The notes beneath the pieces were generated by a model. It did not search any database. It saw nothing but the letters and a program-made list of their open reading frames with translations, and was not told where the DNA came from. The position numbers and the translations under genes are program-made. A stretch of 64,000 bases of DNA, taken from positions 62,001 to 126,000 of the forward strand of contig CAVPPF010000003.1 of NCBI GenBank assembly GCA_963707435.1. The letters are read 5' to 3'. Positions 35,595 through 45,133 of the stretch are shown in pieces. Source of the DNA: UBA4744 sp963707435 (GTDB lineage Bacteria; Actinomycetota; Acidimicrobiia; Spongiisociales; UBA4744). The stretch's first letter is position 1. Each line of letters starts with the position of its first letter.

Positions 35595-36168
35595 CTCCTG
35601 CCACCTGTTCTCCGGTGAGGCCGCGTTCCTCTGCAAAAGCCCACAACGCCTTTTGCAGTGCCTTTCTTCCCCGATGAAGCCTCGACATGACCGTTCCTAT
35701 GGGGACATCGAGTATCTCGGCGATCTCCTTGTACGAGAAACCCTCGACATCGGCCAGCAAAACGGGCATCCGGAAGTGATCGGGAAGTTCCTCGAGGGCT
35801 GCCTTCACATCGGCATCGACGAACTGTTCGAGTGCCTCATCCTCGGCACTGCGCGACGCCCGGCCCGATTCGGCCGAACCGAGACGCTTGTAGAGGTAGA
35901 GGTCCTCGACCTCATCGAAATCGACCTCGTTCGGGCGCCTCGCCTCTTTGCGATACCGGTTGATATAGGTGTTGGTGAGGATCCGGTAGAGCCACGCCTT
36001 CAGGTTGGTGCCCGCTTGAAAGGTGTGGTAGGCCCGGTAGGCCTTGAGGAAGGTTTCCTGCACGACATCCTCGGCGTCCGCCGCGTTGCGCGTCATACGG
36101 AGGGCGGCCGAATAGAGCTGCGGCGCGAACTCCATGGCGTCTTTCTCGAAATCGGCTTGATCAGCCAA
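35587..36168 (-). CDS. ECF RNA polymerase sigma factor (SigR/SigH-like)
   Basis: 193 residues. Region 2 (YSAALRMTRNAADAEDVVQETFLKAY, then FQAGTNLKAWLYRILTNTYI) and region 4 (LADVEGFSYKEIAEILDVPI, GTVMSRLHRGRKAL) match group ECF12 sigma factors, which respond to thiol-oxidative stress with an RsrA-type anti-sigma, the next gene. A SigR-type promoter (GGGAA-N18-GTT) was not clearly seen upstream, so autoregulation is unproved. Frame intact. Confidence 0.9.
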   Translation of the reverse strand: MADQADFEKDAMEFAPQLYSAALRMTRNAADAEDVVQETFLKAYRAYHTFQAGTNLKAWLYRILTNTYINRYRKEARRPNEVDFDEVEDLYLYKRLGSAESGRASRSAEDEALEQFVDADVKAALEELPDHFRMPVLLADVEGFSYKEIAEILDVPIGTVMSRLHRGRKALQKALWAFAEERGLTGEQVAGDG

Positions 36169-36308
36169 GTACGGCTCCCCTGCGGACGTTCACGACGATA
36201 CCCGAGGCTGCAAGAAGTAAGAAGTTGAGGTCGCATCCCGTGCCCGGGGCGTCAAGGAAGACCGGTGCGTCCGACCCCGCGCAGGATGTGCCAAACGCCG
36301 GCGGGTCC

Positions 36309-37814
36309 TCAGGCCCCGCCTACCCAATCGGCGAAGACGGGACCCAGGTCACACCGGCAGTGTTGTTCGGCCAGGGCGCGGAAGCTCGCTCCGGTGGCGA
36401 TCCCCCATCGGTTGGTCTCGTAGTAGTCCCGCAGGAAATCTGCGAACCCGTCGCGGCCCATGAGCTCTTCCAGCACGGCAAGGAACAAAGGGCCCCGGCC
36501 GTAGACGATCGGGGAGTAGGTCTCGGCCGTGTATGCCCTCGTGGGCCGGCCGATGGGTATCGGCTCGCGGTCGATGCGGCCCCACCGGGCCGTCCACGAT
36601 TCACGATATTCCTGCTCGGCTTGATCGCCGTACGTCTCGCGGTAGTACCAGCCCGTGAGGTATTGAGCCAGGGCCTCATCGAGCCAGGGCTCATCGAGCT
36701 GATCGTTGCCAACGACGCTGTAGAACCACTGATGCGCTACCTCGTGCACGACCGTGCCCTCGAGCATGATTGGCGCAGGAAGGTCCGCCACGACGGAGTC
36801 GAGGTCGTACATGGCCGCGGAGATGGCAGTCGCGCCCGGGTACTCGATGCCGAGCGAACGTATCGGTGCGCCGATCACGTCAAACTCCGCATAGGGATAC
36901 GAACCGAGCCGGTCCGTGAACAATGCCAGAGAATCTGAAGCGAATTGCAGGGCCAGCTCGGTCCCCGGTCGGTCCGCCGGACGCCCGTAGCTCCTGACCA
37001 CCGTCCCACCAACCTGATCGTCGACGACCTCAAAGTCCGGGTGGCCGGCCAGAAAGAAGTCCCGGGCCGGGCCGGCCGCAAAGGTGACGGTCTGATTCGC
37101 TCCGGAGCGGTCCCGTTCGATTTCGCTCCCGGACGCAACGAGAACCAGATCACGCGGCACCGTGATCCGAACCAGGTAGAAGGAAGCGTCCTGATAGGTA
37201 GCGTCCCCGATCGGAACCAGATCCTCGATACTCCATCCCTCATCATCGAACACCGGCACAACCGGGTAGAAACCGTCGAGCAGCAAGTAGTCATCGAAGT
37301 GGCCGAGCACTCCGTATGCCCTGTCCGTTTCCTGGTTCAATTCGACTCTGAAGTCCATCTGCAGGTTGATCGACTCATCCGGCTGGAGGGGCTCCGGCAA
37401 CGGGACCCGAAGCGCGCTGTCGGCAGCCTCGAGGATCGGCTGGACTGCAGTGCCTGCGGCGGAAAGGGCAGAGACGGTCGTACGGCTACCGGTCACGTTG
37501 GCAAACAACCGGAAGTAGACGTCGTCCAGCTCACCCGCTTCCCGGTTGGTGTAACGGATCCACTGACGCCCCTCGACGACGTCGAGTTCAGGCGAAACCA
37601 TGAGGTCGATGTGGTAGATGGTCGCGCCGGCCTGGCCGGCGGTCTCACGGGAATCCAGGAGACCATCGTCGAAAGGCGCCATATCGTCCCAGGTACTTCC
37701 GAACGGGTCGGTCGCGGACAATTGGGCGGGTGAAAGAGAACAGGCCTGGAGCGCCAGGGGCGCCACCAGGGCCATCACGGTTCGCGCAAAACCCTGCCTC
37801 TTCCGGTGGTTCAT
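36309..37814 (-). CDS. M1-family zinc aminopeptidase, predicted lipoprotein
   Basis: About 501 residues. A lipoprotein signal ends at LALQAC when the ATG giving MNHRKRQGF is used. An N-terminal beta domain leads to the gluzincin core: exopeptidase-like GIEYPGA in place of GAMEN, zinc motif VVHEVAHQWFYSVVG and third ligand in EPWLDEALAQYLTGWY. Tyr in SPIVYGRGPLFLAVLEEL may be the transition-state Tyr. Probably outside the membrane, degrading peptides. It is shorter than classic M1 enzymes, lacking the helical C-terminal domain. Two Cys near the end (HCRCDLGP) are unusual. Confidence 0.85.
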   Translation of the reverse strand: MNHRKRQGFARTVMALVAPLALQACSLSPAQLSATDPFGSTWDDMAPFDDGLLDSRETAGQAGATIYHIDLMVSPELDVVEGRQWIRYTNREAGELDDVYFRLFANVTGSRTTVSALSAAGTAVQPILEAADSALRVPLPEPLQPDESINLQMDFRVELNQETDRAYGVLGHFDDYLLLDGFYPVVPVFDDEGWSIEDLVPIGDATYQDASFYLVRITVPRDLVLVASGSEIERDRSGANQTVTFAAGPARDFFLAGHPDFEVVDDQVGGTVVRSYGRPADRPGTELALQFASDSLALFTDRLGSYPYAEFDVIGAPIRSLGIEYPGATAISAAMYDLDSVVADLPAPIMLEGTVVHEVAHQWFYSVVGNDQLDEPWLDEALAQYLTGWYYRETYGDQAEQEYRESWTARWGRIDREPIPIGRPTRAYTAETYSPIVYGRGPLFLAVLEELMGRDGFADFLRDYYETNRWGIATGASFRALAEQHCRCDLGPVFADWVGGA

Positions 37815-37956
37815 CAGAGCCCTCACAAAACCTACCCGGGAAACAGGGGAAGCGGGCCGACGGTCGGACGCTCCGGAACTCCGATCACTCATACTCAGCA
37901 GACTGAGCCGGGCTTCGAGCCTGCCGGTCGTTGCCGGCTGCTAACTTGTGCGCCGC

Positions 37957-38031
37957 GCCGGAGTAGCTCAGGGGTAGAGCAGCTCACTCGTAATGAGCAG
38001 GTCCGGGGTTCAAATCCCCGCTCCGGCTCCA
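37957..38031 (+). tRNA. tRNA-Thr (anticodon CGU), CCA encoded
   Basis: 75 nt cloverleaf: acceptor GCCGGAG/CTCCGGC, discriminator T, encoded CCA. Anticodon stem GCTCA/TGAGC with loop CTCGTAA gives CGT (Thr, ACG codons). T arm CGGGG/CCCCG with loop TTCAAAT. Reads toward holB, which is convergent. Confidence 0.95.
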
Positions 38032-38044
38032 ACCTCCGGGTCCG

Positions 38045-39127
38045 TCAGACGGCCGGCGTCAGTTCAACGAACAGCGTCGCGAAGACGAGTTGCGGACGCT
38101 GATTCGCCTGCAATTCGGTCACGGCGTTCAATACCCGGTCGGCGTTGCTCACCGCCCCCGCCGGTCGGATCATCGCCAGCGTGGCAGCCGGGATGTCACG
38201 GTTCCGTACCGGTCCCCCGAACTGAGCGGAGGCGGCGTCTGCGTACCAGGAGGCCAGAATCTCGAGGCCGGTCACGTGCAGGGCCCGCTTCTCGCGACGC
38301 CGATCTCGCTCGTGGCGCTCCTTCAGAGCTTTGAGCCGCGCCGCAGGCAGATCGTCGGTCACCTCCCGGTTCTGGCGCTCGTCGAGCGCCTTGAGGAGCG
38401 GTTCTGCCGCTTCGAGCACCTCGTCGGCAAGCCGGAAAGCTTCGCCCGGATGCGGAGAAACCCGCATCGGGATACTGAGCCACAGATCGCGATAGGAGGC
38501 TAGGTCGGGGTTGGTCGCCAGACCCAGCGCCAGGCCGGGACGACCACCAGATATCCGGGCTGCTTCCCCGGCTCGCTCGGCGGCGACGCCGTGCGACTCC
38601 AGAGCTGCGATGAGGGTTTCCTCGCGGACCCGGCCGAATTGGATGGTTCGGCAGCGGCTCCCGATGGTGGCAGGGAGATCGTCCTCGGATTCGACAACCA
38701 GGACGAATACGGTGCTCCTGGTCGGCTCCTCGATGGTCTTCAACAGAGCATTGGCCGCCTGTTCGGACATGGAGCCGGCCTCGTCGAACACGAATACCTT
38801 CCGATCGCCCTCGACGGGAGCCATCGGCGCCTGCGCAACCGTGGCGCGAGCCTGCTCAACGGACAGGGCCGTCCTCCCGTCCGGGTCGACGGCGATCAGG
38901 TCGGGATGATTGCCCGATGCCGCCCTTCGACAGGAGGAACACGCGACATCGTGCACTCCCCCTTGCCTGCATAGGAGTGCCGCCGCGAACTGCCGGGCGA
39001 TGGTCGCTTTCCCCACATTGGACGGGCCGGCAAAGAGGTATGCCTGGGCCGGAGCCTTGATCTCGCGAGCCAGCAAACCGACCACTCGTTGGTGTCCGAT
39101 CACACCCTCGAACGGGCCCTTCACCAT
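38045..39127 (-). CDS. holB: DNA polymerase III delta' subunit
   Basis: Clamp-loader AAA+ subunit of about 360 residues. FEGVIGHQRVVGLL, P-loop AGPSNVGKATIARQFAAALL, zinc-binding cysteines (CRQGGVHDVACSSCRRA), sensor motif VFVFDEAGSMSEQAANALLK and SRC motif ATIGSRCRTIQFG. The P-loop Thr/Ser position is Ala (GKAT), so ATP hydrolysis may be weak, as is usual for delta'. The ATG overlaps the end of tmk by 7 bases. tmk-holB is a standard actinobacterial pair. Confidence 0.92.
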   Translation of the reverse strand: MVKGPFEGVIGHQRVVGLLAREIKAPAQAYLFAGPSNVGKATIARQFAAALLCRQGGVHDVACSSCRRAASGNHPDLIAVDPDGRTALSVEQARATVAQAPMAPVEGDRKVFVFDEAGSMSEQAANALLKTIEEPTRSTVFVLVVESEDDLPATIGSRCRTIQFGRVREETLIAALESHGVAAERAGEAARISGGRPGLALGLATNPDLASYRDLWLSIPMRVSPHPGEAFRLADEVLEAAEPLLKALDERQNREVTDDLPAARLKALKERHERDRRREKRALHVTGLEILASWYADAASAQFGGPVRNRDIPAATLAMIRPAGAVSNADRVLNAVTELQANQRPQLVFATLFVELTPAV

Positions 39128-39729
39128 CGATTCCTCACGAGATCCACCACCCGCTCGGCGACCCCGGCAACTCCCCCGTTCGCATCGACGACCGCAACCC
39201 GATAAGGCTCCGCCGCAGCAAGCTCTTCGTAGAAACCGGCGACTCGCTGCTGGAACGAGAAACCCTGGCCGCCGATTCGGTCTTCGCCTTCCTGGCGAGC
39301 CAAACCGGCCTGAGGGTCGACGGCAAGCACGATCACCAGGTCCGGCCAGGTGCCGCCCAGCCCGGCTTGATTGACCCTTCTCACTGCCTCGATTCCGATC
39401 CCGCGGCCACCACCCTGGTAGGCGAGCGATGAATAGACCGACCGGTCGCCGATGACCCACGCGCCTCGAGCCAGGGCCGGCTCGATGACCTCCCCGGCGA
39501 GTTGAGAGCGCTGGGCGGCAAACAGGAGGGCTTCCGTCCAGGGCCCCATATCGTCACCTTCGAGGAGGAGGGCCCGGATTCCCTCGCCGACGGTCGTGCC
39601 GCCCGGCTCCCGGACGGTGACAACTTCCGTCCCATCCTGGCCCAGGGCCGCGGCGAGGTAATCCTGAATCGTCGACTTCCCGGCGCCTTCGATTCCCTCC
39701 AGGGCTATGTAGCGGCCGCGGTTCGTCAT
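39121..39729 (-). CDS. tmk: Thymidylate kinase
   Basis: dTMP to dTDP. 202 residues with P-loop ALEGIEGAGKST, DRX motif VIGDRSVYSSLAYQGGGRG and TVREPGGTTVGEGIR. The LID region (ARQEGEDRIGGQGFSFQQRV) contains Arg as in many bacterial enzymes. Coupled to the upstream MFS gene by a 4-base overlap. Frame intact. Confidence 0.94.
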   Translation of the reverse strand: MTNRGRYIALEGIEGAGKSTIQDYLAAALGQDGTEVVTVREPGGTTVGEGIRALLLEGDDMGPWTEALLFAAQRSQLAGEVIEPALARGAWVIGDRSVYSSLAYQGGGRGIGIEAVRRVNQAGLGGTWPDLVIVLAVDPQAGLARQEGEDRIGGQGFSFQQRVAGFYEELAAAEPYRVAVVDANGGVAGVAERVVDLVRNRW

Positions 39730-41115
39730 GAGTCTTCTCTCGATCGGCGGCGGCCCCGAACGGACGTGAAGGCATCGCTCGCGTCCTTGAGGGTTCGATA
39801 GGTCTCATCGCTGAATTCGGGCCCCGACAGCGTGCTCCGCAGATTCCACAGCGTCACCAGACCGGCCGACAAGACGATGGCTCCGCCGATGGCGAGAGCA
39901 TTGCGGATGCCGTTGTCGAACGGAGCCGGAAGGACTCCGTCCAGGGCGCTGGCGGCAACACCTCCCAGCGCGATGGAGATGAGCAGTGATGTTCTGGCCA
40001 GCGTGTACAGCGCGGCGAAGGTCCTGCCCCGCATCTGGTCATCGACCCCCTCGTGGAGGTGCGTGAACCCCATGACGTAGGACGATCCAGCACCGATCCC
40101 CGCCAAGAACAGCCAACCGGCCGCCGCGAACACGGAGTTCATGGTGGTGACCATCGTGATGGCAGCGCCGGTCAGGATGAGACTGATCGCAAAGGTCGAG
40201 ATCGCGCCTGCCGATCCGTGAGCCCAGCGTGGCAAGCACCAGCATGCCACCACCGACGCCACTGCCCAGCGCGGTGATGAGAACCCCGAAACCCGAGTTG
40301 CCGCCTCCGAGGACGTTGCGGGAGAACGGCTGGCCGAGGATGAAGAAGATCCCCGCGCCGAACAAGGCAGTGGCCATCCCCACGATGACATTGCGAACGC
40401 CCGGGTCGCCGACCACGAAGCGCACCCCCTCGGCGAGATCCCGAAGCGGTGCACGCCAATCCATGGCTCCTTTGGCTTTGCGATGGTCCGCAACCTCCGG
40501 CTTGGGTATTGGGATTCTGGCCACGAGGAAAGCAGACAGCAGGAACGTCAAGGCATCAAAAACGAACGCCGGGCCGAAGTCTGTGCCGAATCCGGCCAGG
40601 TCGGGGAGCCACTCGCCAACCGTGACGAGAAACGAGAAGAAGGCCGAGGAGACCGGCAGGCTGCCGTAGGTAGCGACCAGTGTGATCGAATTGGCTGAGA
40701 CCAGCCGGCCCGACGGGACCAGGTTGGGAACGCTGGCATCGCGGGCCGGTTGCCAGAAGAGCGTGAGGGTCTCCATGAGGAACGAGACCAGAAACAGCAT
40801 CGCCAGGTTGTCTACGAACACGAGAGAAAGCACCAGCAGCGCCCTCAGCACGTCGGCGACGATCATCGTGAGCTTGCGATTGAACCGATCGGCGAGAACC
40901 CCGGACACGGCACCGAACAACCCGGGCAGCATGCGGGCCGTCAAGGGGACCAGGATTCCAGTGACGCCGCCGATTTGGTCGGCCAGAGCGATCGTGGCGA
41001 ACAGTGCCACCCAGTCGCCGAAGCTGGACACCACTCCTGCCCACCACAGGCGAGCGAAGGGGCCCCTCCTCACCAGGCTCAACGGCCGCGCGCTCTGTCC
41101 TGCCCCTTCCACCAT
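39726..41115 (-). CDS. MFS transporter, DHA3-like (frameshifted)
   Basis: 12-helix efflux-type permease. ARLWWAGVVSSFGDWVALFA opens helix 1, and GVLADRFNRKLTMIVADVLR is the MFS motif A loop. The frame changes near 40219, after VLATLGSR, and continues as AHGSAGAISTFAISLILTGA to the C-terminal tail RSTLSGPEFSDETYRTLKDA. Substrate unknown; macrolide-efflux (MefA) type proteins look similar. The start MVEGAGQSA is chosen over one eight codons upstream. Overlaps tmk by 4 bases. Confidence 0.82.
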
Positions 41116-41233
41116 GGCCGACACAATACCGTTCTTCAATGCGTGTTATTCATCGCGAGCCGGCAGCTCAACTCCGGCGCGCTTCCCGGCGAGGACTTGA
41201 CTTTTCTGAAGTCCGCTTAGTATTCCTTCCTCT

Positions 41234-43789
41234 GTGTCCAAACCACTCATCATTGTTGAATCCCCTGCCAAGGCGCGCACGATCGCCCGTTTCCTCGGTT
41301 CCGACTACGTAGTCGAGTCGTCGATCGGCCATATTCGCGACCTCCCCCGCAACGCCGCGGAGGTGCCTGCCGCCTACCGCGAGAAGCCCTGGTCGAAGCT
41401 CGGCGTCGATGTCGAGAACGAGTTCAAGCCGCTCTACATCGTTCCCCGCGAGAAGAAAGAACAGATCAAGAAGCTCAAGGCAGCACTCAAGGACGCCTCG
41501 GAAGTGTTCCTCGCAACCGACGAAGACCGCGAGGGGGAGTCGATTGCGTGGCATCTCCTCAGCGTCTTGAAACCCAAGGTGCCCGTCCGCCGCATGGTCT
41601 TCCACGAGATCACGCCCGACGCGATCGGCCGTGCCCTCGAGCACCCCCGGGACATCGACGACCGACTGGTCGACGCGCAGGAAGCCAGGCGGATACTCGA
41701 CCGCCTCTACGGCTACGAAGTGAGCCCCGTGCTGTGGAAGAAGGTCCAGCCCAAACTGTCGGCCGGACGGGTCCAGAGCGTGGCAGTTCGAGTCATCGTC
41801 GATCGAGAGCGCGAGAGGATGGCTTTCCGCTCCGCTGCCTTCTGGGATCTCGAAGGACTGTTCAAAACGGAGGACGGCGAAAACTTCCTGGCAACGCTGG
41901 TGGCCTTGGACGGGAAGCGCCTGGCGACCGGCAAGGACTTCTCGGAGACGGGGGAACTCGAGGGCGATGCCCTCCTCCTCGACGAGGCCGCTGCCACGGC
42001 CCTGGCCGACCGGGCTCACCGATGCCGACATCAAGGTCCGCTCGGTAACCCGCAAGCCCTATCGCCGCTCCCCATACCCGCCCTTCCGCACCTCGACGCT
42101 GCAGCAGGAAGCCGGCCGCAAGCTGCGCTTCGGGACCGCCCGAACGATGCGCGCCGCACAGCGTCTCTACGAAAACGGGTACATCACCTACATGCGTACC
42201 GACAGCACCGATCTCGCCGAGACGGCCGTGGCCGCAGCCCGCCGACAGATCGCCGACATGTACGGGCCGGACTACGTGCCCGCTCAACCCCGGGTGTACA
42301 AAAGCAAGGTCAAGAACGCTCAGGAGGCCCACGAAGCTATTCGCCCCACCGGCGAGGTCTTCAGAACCCCGGAGGACGTTGCTGCAGAGATCGACGGGGA
42401 TGAAGCGGCCGTCTACGAGCTGATCTGGAAGCGAACCATCGCTTCGCAGATGGCCGATGCAGTCGGGGAGAGCGTGCAGGTGCGCCTCGGTGGATCATCG
42501 GCCAACGGGGAAGATGCAGAGTTCGCGACGAGCGGCAAGGTCATCGAGTTCCCCGGGTTCCTCCGAGCCTACGTGGAAGGCAGCGACGACCCGGACGCCG
42601 ACCTCGACGACCAGGAGCGGCGCCTCCCGCCCCTGGCTGAAGACGACGCGCTCGACCTCGACCGAGCTCACCGCCAAGTCACACGAAACGAAACCGCCGG
42701 CCCGCTTCACCGAAGCATCACTGGTCCGCCGTCTCGAAGAACTCGGCGTCGGGCGGCCGTCGACGTACGCCAGCATCATCACCACCATCCAGGATCGCGG
42801 CTACGTCTGGAAGAAGGCATCAGCCCTCGTTCCGTCGTTCACGGCCTTCGCCAAGGTGACCCTTCTCGAACGGCATTTCCCCAATCTGATCGACTACACG
42901 TTCACGGCCCGCATGGAAAACGATCTCGACCAGATCGCCCAGGGCAAGGAAGCCGCCGCCCCCTGGCTGGGCCGGTTCTACTTCGGCAACGGAACCCCGG
43001 GTCTGCACAGCATGGTGACCGACCGGCTCGCCGATATCGACGCCCGGGAAGATCAACTCGATCCCGATCGGCACCGATGCCGACGGCACGGCGATCGTCG
43101 CCCGGGCGGGTCGCTACGGCCCGTACCTGCAGCGCGGCGACGACACCGCCAGCATCCCCGATCAGGTGGCGCCGGATGAGCTGACCGTCGAAAGGGCGCT
43201 CGAGCTGCTGTCGGCCCCGAGCGGCGACCGCGAGCTGGGCACCGACCCGGAGACCGGTCTGGCCGTCTCGCTTCGGAGCGGACGATTCGGGCCGTACGTC
43301 CAGCTCGGTGAGCAGGAGGAAAGCGGCAAACCGAAACGGGCATCGCTGTTCAAGTCGATGGAACCAGAGGAAGTCACACTCGAAGCCGCGCTCCAGTTGC
43401 TGTCACTGCCCCGGCTCGTCGGGGTCGACCCGGCGGACGACGAGGAGATCACCGCGATGAACGGCCGGTACGGGCCGTACATCAAGAAGGGCTCTGAAAC
43501 CCGTTCGTTGGAGAACGAAGAGCAGCTTCTCACGGTGAGCCTCGACGAGGCACTCGCGTTGCTCGCCCAGCCGAAACGCCGGCGCGGCCAAGCAGTCTGC
43601 GGCCCCGCTGCGGGAGCTGGGCGTCGATCCTGTCTCCGGCAAGCCGGTCGTGGTGAAGAGCGGGCGCTACGGGCCCTATGTCACGGACGGCGAGGTCAAC
43701 GGATCGCTCCGCAAGGGAGACGACCCCGACACCATCACCCTGGACCGGGCCGCGGAACTCCTCCAGGCCCGACGAGACGCAAGAAGTAA
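41234..43789 (+). CDS. topA: DNA topoisomerase I (multiple frameshifts)
   Basis: Relaxes negative supercoils. GTG start. TOPRIM domain with LIIVESPAKARTIARFLG and FLATDEDREGESIAWHLL; SAGRVQSVAVRVIVDRE; active-site Tyr in GYITYMRTDST; VGRPSTYASIITTIQDRGYV. The C-terminus has four repeats of the GRYGPY type (GRYGPYLQRG, GRFGPYVQLG, GRYGPYIKKG, GRYGPYVTDG) and no zinc fingers, as usual in actinobacteria. Frame changes lie near 42010, 42660, 43065, 43590 and 43770. The final stop is taken at 43789 (RRKK ending). Five indels in an essential gene point to sequence error. Confidence 0.9.
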
Positions 43790-43790
43790 G

Positions 43791-43843
43791 CCGTTCTTGC
43801 GTGAGTTTCCTGCGCATATGCGCGGTTTCTCACGCAAGAACGG
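43791..43843. repeat. Large nested inverted repeat between convergent genes
   Basis: Perfect 15-bp arms CCGTTCTTGCGTGAG and CTCACGCAAGAACGG enclose a 23-base loop whose centre is the perfect 12-bp palindrome GCGCATATGCGC. It starts one base after the topA stop and ends two bases before the stop of the facing phosphatase gene. It could serve as a bidirectional terminator, although no T-run follows, or as a protein site. Confidence 0.8.
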
Positions 43844-43845
43844 GT

Positions 43846-44487
43846 CTATTCGAGGTGGGGGGCGACGTTGTAGTCGGCCAGGACGCGCCGGCCATCTTCG
43901 AGGACGACGTGGCTGACCGACGTGTTGGCGGGTACTCCCAGGCGTCGGCGGGTGGCGTGATCCAATCCGAGGATGTCACACACGTAGCCGCGAATGGCTG
44001 CCCCGTGGGATACCACGCCGATATGGCCCTCCGGATGTGACGCCGATCACTTCCGAAACTGGCCCTCGCCATCCGATCTCGCATCCCCGCCCACGTTTCG
44101 CCGCTCGTCTCCGCGCGGCAGGTCCTCGCTCCCGCTCGTAGATGCGATCCCACAGCTCCGGCCAGCCCGCCACGATCTCGTCGCGGGTATGACCTTCCCA
44201 GGCGCCCATACCCAATTCGACCAGACCTGGATGCGTCGCCGACTCCGATCGCCGTTGGCGAGCGCTTCGGCGGTTTGGTAGGCACGCCCCAGAGGCGAGG
44301 TGTAGACCACCCCGAGCTCCCCGTACCAGGCTGCCAGGTCCAGGGCCTGGCGCCGCCGCTGATCGTTGAGCCCGTTGTCGGTCTGACCTTGCCAGTGCCC
44401 GGACGTGTTCGCGGCGGTCCGTCCGTGCCGGACCAGACCCACCACCAGTCCCCCGTGCCGAAGCCGGCTCCCCGCCCACCCGGTCAC
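43846..44487 (-). CDS. Histidine phosphatase family protein 2 (frameshifted)
   Basis: Branch-1 histidine phosphatase (phosphoglycerate-mutase-like). Phospho-accepting motif LVVGLVRHGRTAANTSGHWQ, then VVYTSPLGRAYQTAEAL, GMGAWEGHTRDEIVAGWPEL and the second catalytic His in HIGVVSHGAAIRGYVCDILG. Frame changes occur near 44250 and 44110. Substrate unknown. The start GTG (44487) overlaps the corrected stop of the upstream paralogue as GTGA; in the deposited frame the two run on as one reading frame. Confidence 0.8.
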
Positions 44488-45088
44488 CGCCCCCAGATGT
44501 GCGGCATCGTTGAACCGGACCAGTTGATGCCAGACCATCGTCGCGTCACCACGGTCGTCAGCGACGTGTTCGTCACCCGGGCTACGAGCGGGTGAGGATC
44601 GGGAATCCCCAGCGTCAGACCCAGCATCGGCTTCAATCACGCCACCGTGGCAGACGACGAGCGCCGATTGACCGTCCTCGAGCCGGTCGAGGATCGAGTC
44701 GCGGGCGGCCACCACGCGATCCACCAGCTCGGAATACCGCTCACCCGTCCCGCCGAGCGGCACGTCCCGACCGTCGCGCAGAGCCGCCAGCTCTTCGGCG
44801 AACTGCTCGCCGATCTCTTCGTTGGTGAGCCCGTCCCAACCCCCGACGTCCATCTCCCGCCAGGCTGCATCCGTGGTGAACGGCCGATCGAGCGCTTCAG
44901 CGGTTTCGACGGCTCGTTCCATGTCCGAAGACGACAATCAGGTCGAAAGCTTGATTCCGGAGGCGTTCGCCGACGGACGCCGCCTGCATCCGCCCCCGCT
45001 CGCTCAGGGGACTGGAACCGCGGCCCTGGATGAAGCCGGCGGCGTTGCCGGTCGACTCGCCGTGACGGAGAAAGGTGATGGAGCGCAT
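44484..45088 (-). CDS. Histidine phosphatase family protein 1 (frameshifted)
   Basis: SITFLRHGESTGNAAGFIQG is the RHG active-site motif; FDLIVVSSDMERAVETAEAL, REMDVGGWDGLTNEEIGEQF and the second His in ALVVCHGGVIEAMLG follow across frame changes near 44935 and 44635, with another near 44550 before ATMVWHQLVRFNDAAHLG. A surplus G in the GGGGG run near 44490 hides a stop (HLGR then TGA). Possible roles: phosphoglycerate mutase, alpha-ribazole phosphatase or a general phosphatase; not distinguishable here. Confidence 0.8.
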
Positions 45089-45133
45089 GCAGCCGAGGAT
45101 GGTACCGGGAGCCGTCCGGAACCCGGGACTCGA

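Noticed and set aside
37957..38031. Second tRNA-Thr as another integration site
   Set aside because: No duplicated 3' half was seen within the neighbouring sequence, and holB-tmk order around it is normal.
41234..43789. Programmed frameshifting as the reason for broken topA and similar genes
   Set aside because: Sites have no shared slippery heptamer or downstream structure, several fall in one gene, and most repair by removing one base; sequencing error is simpler.
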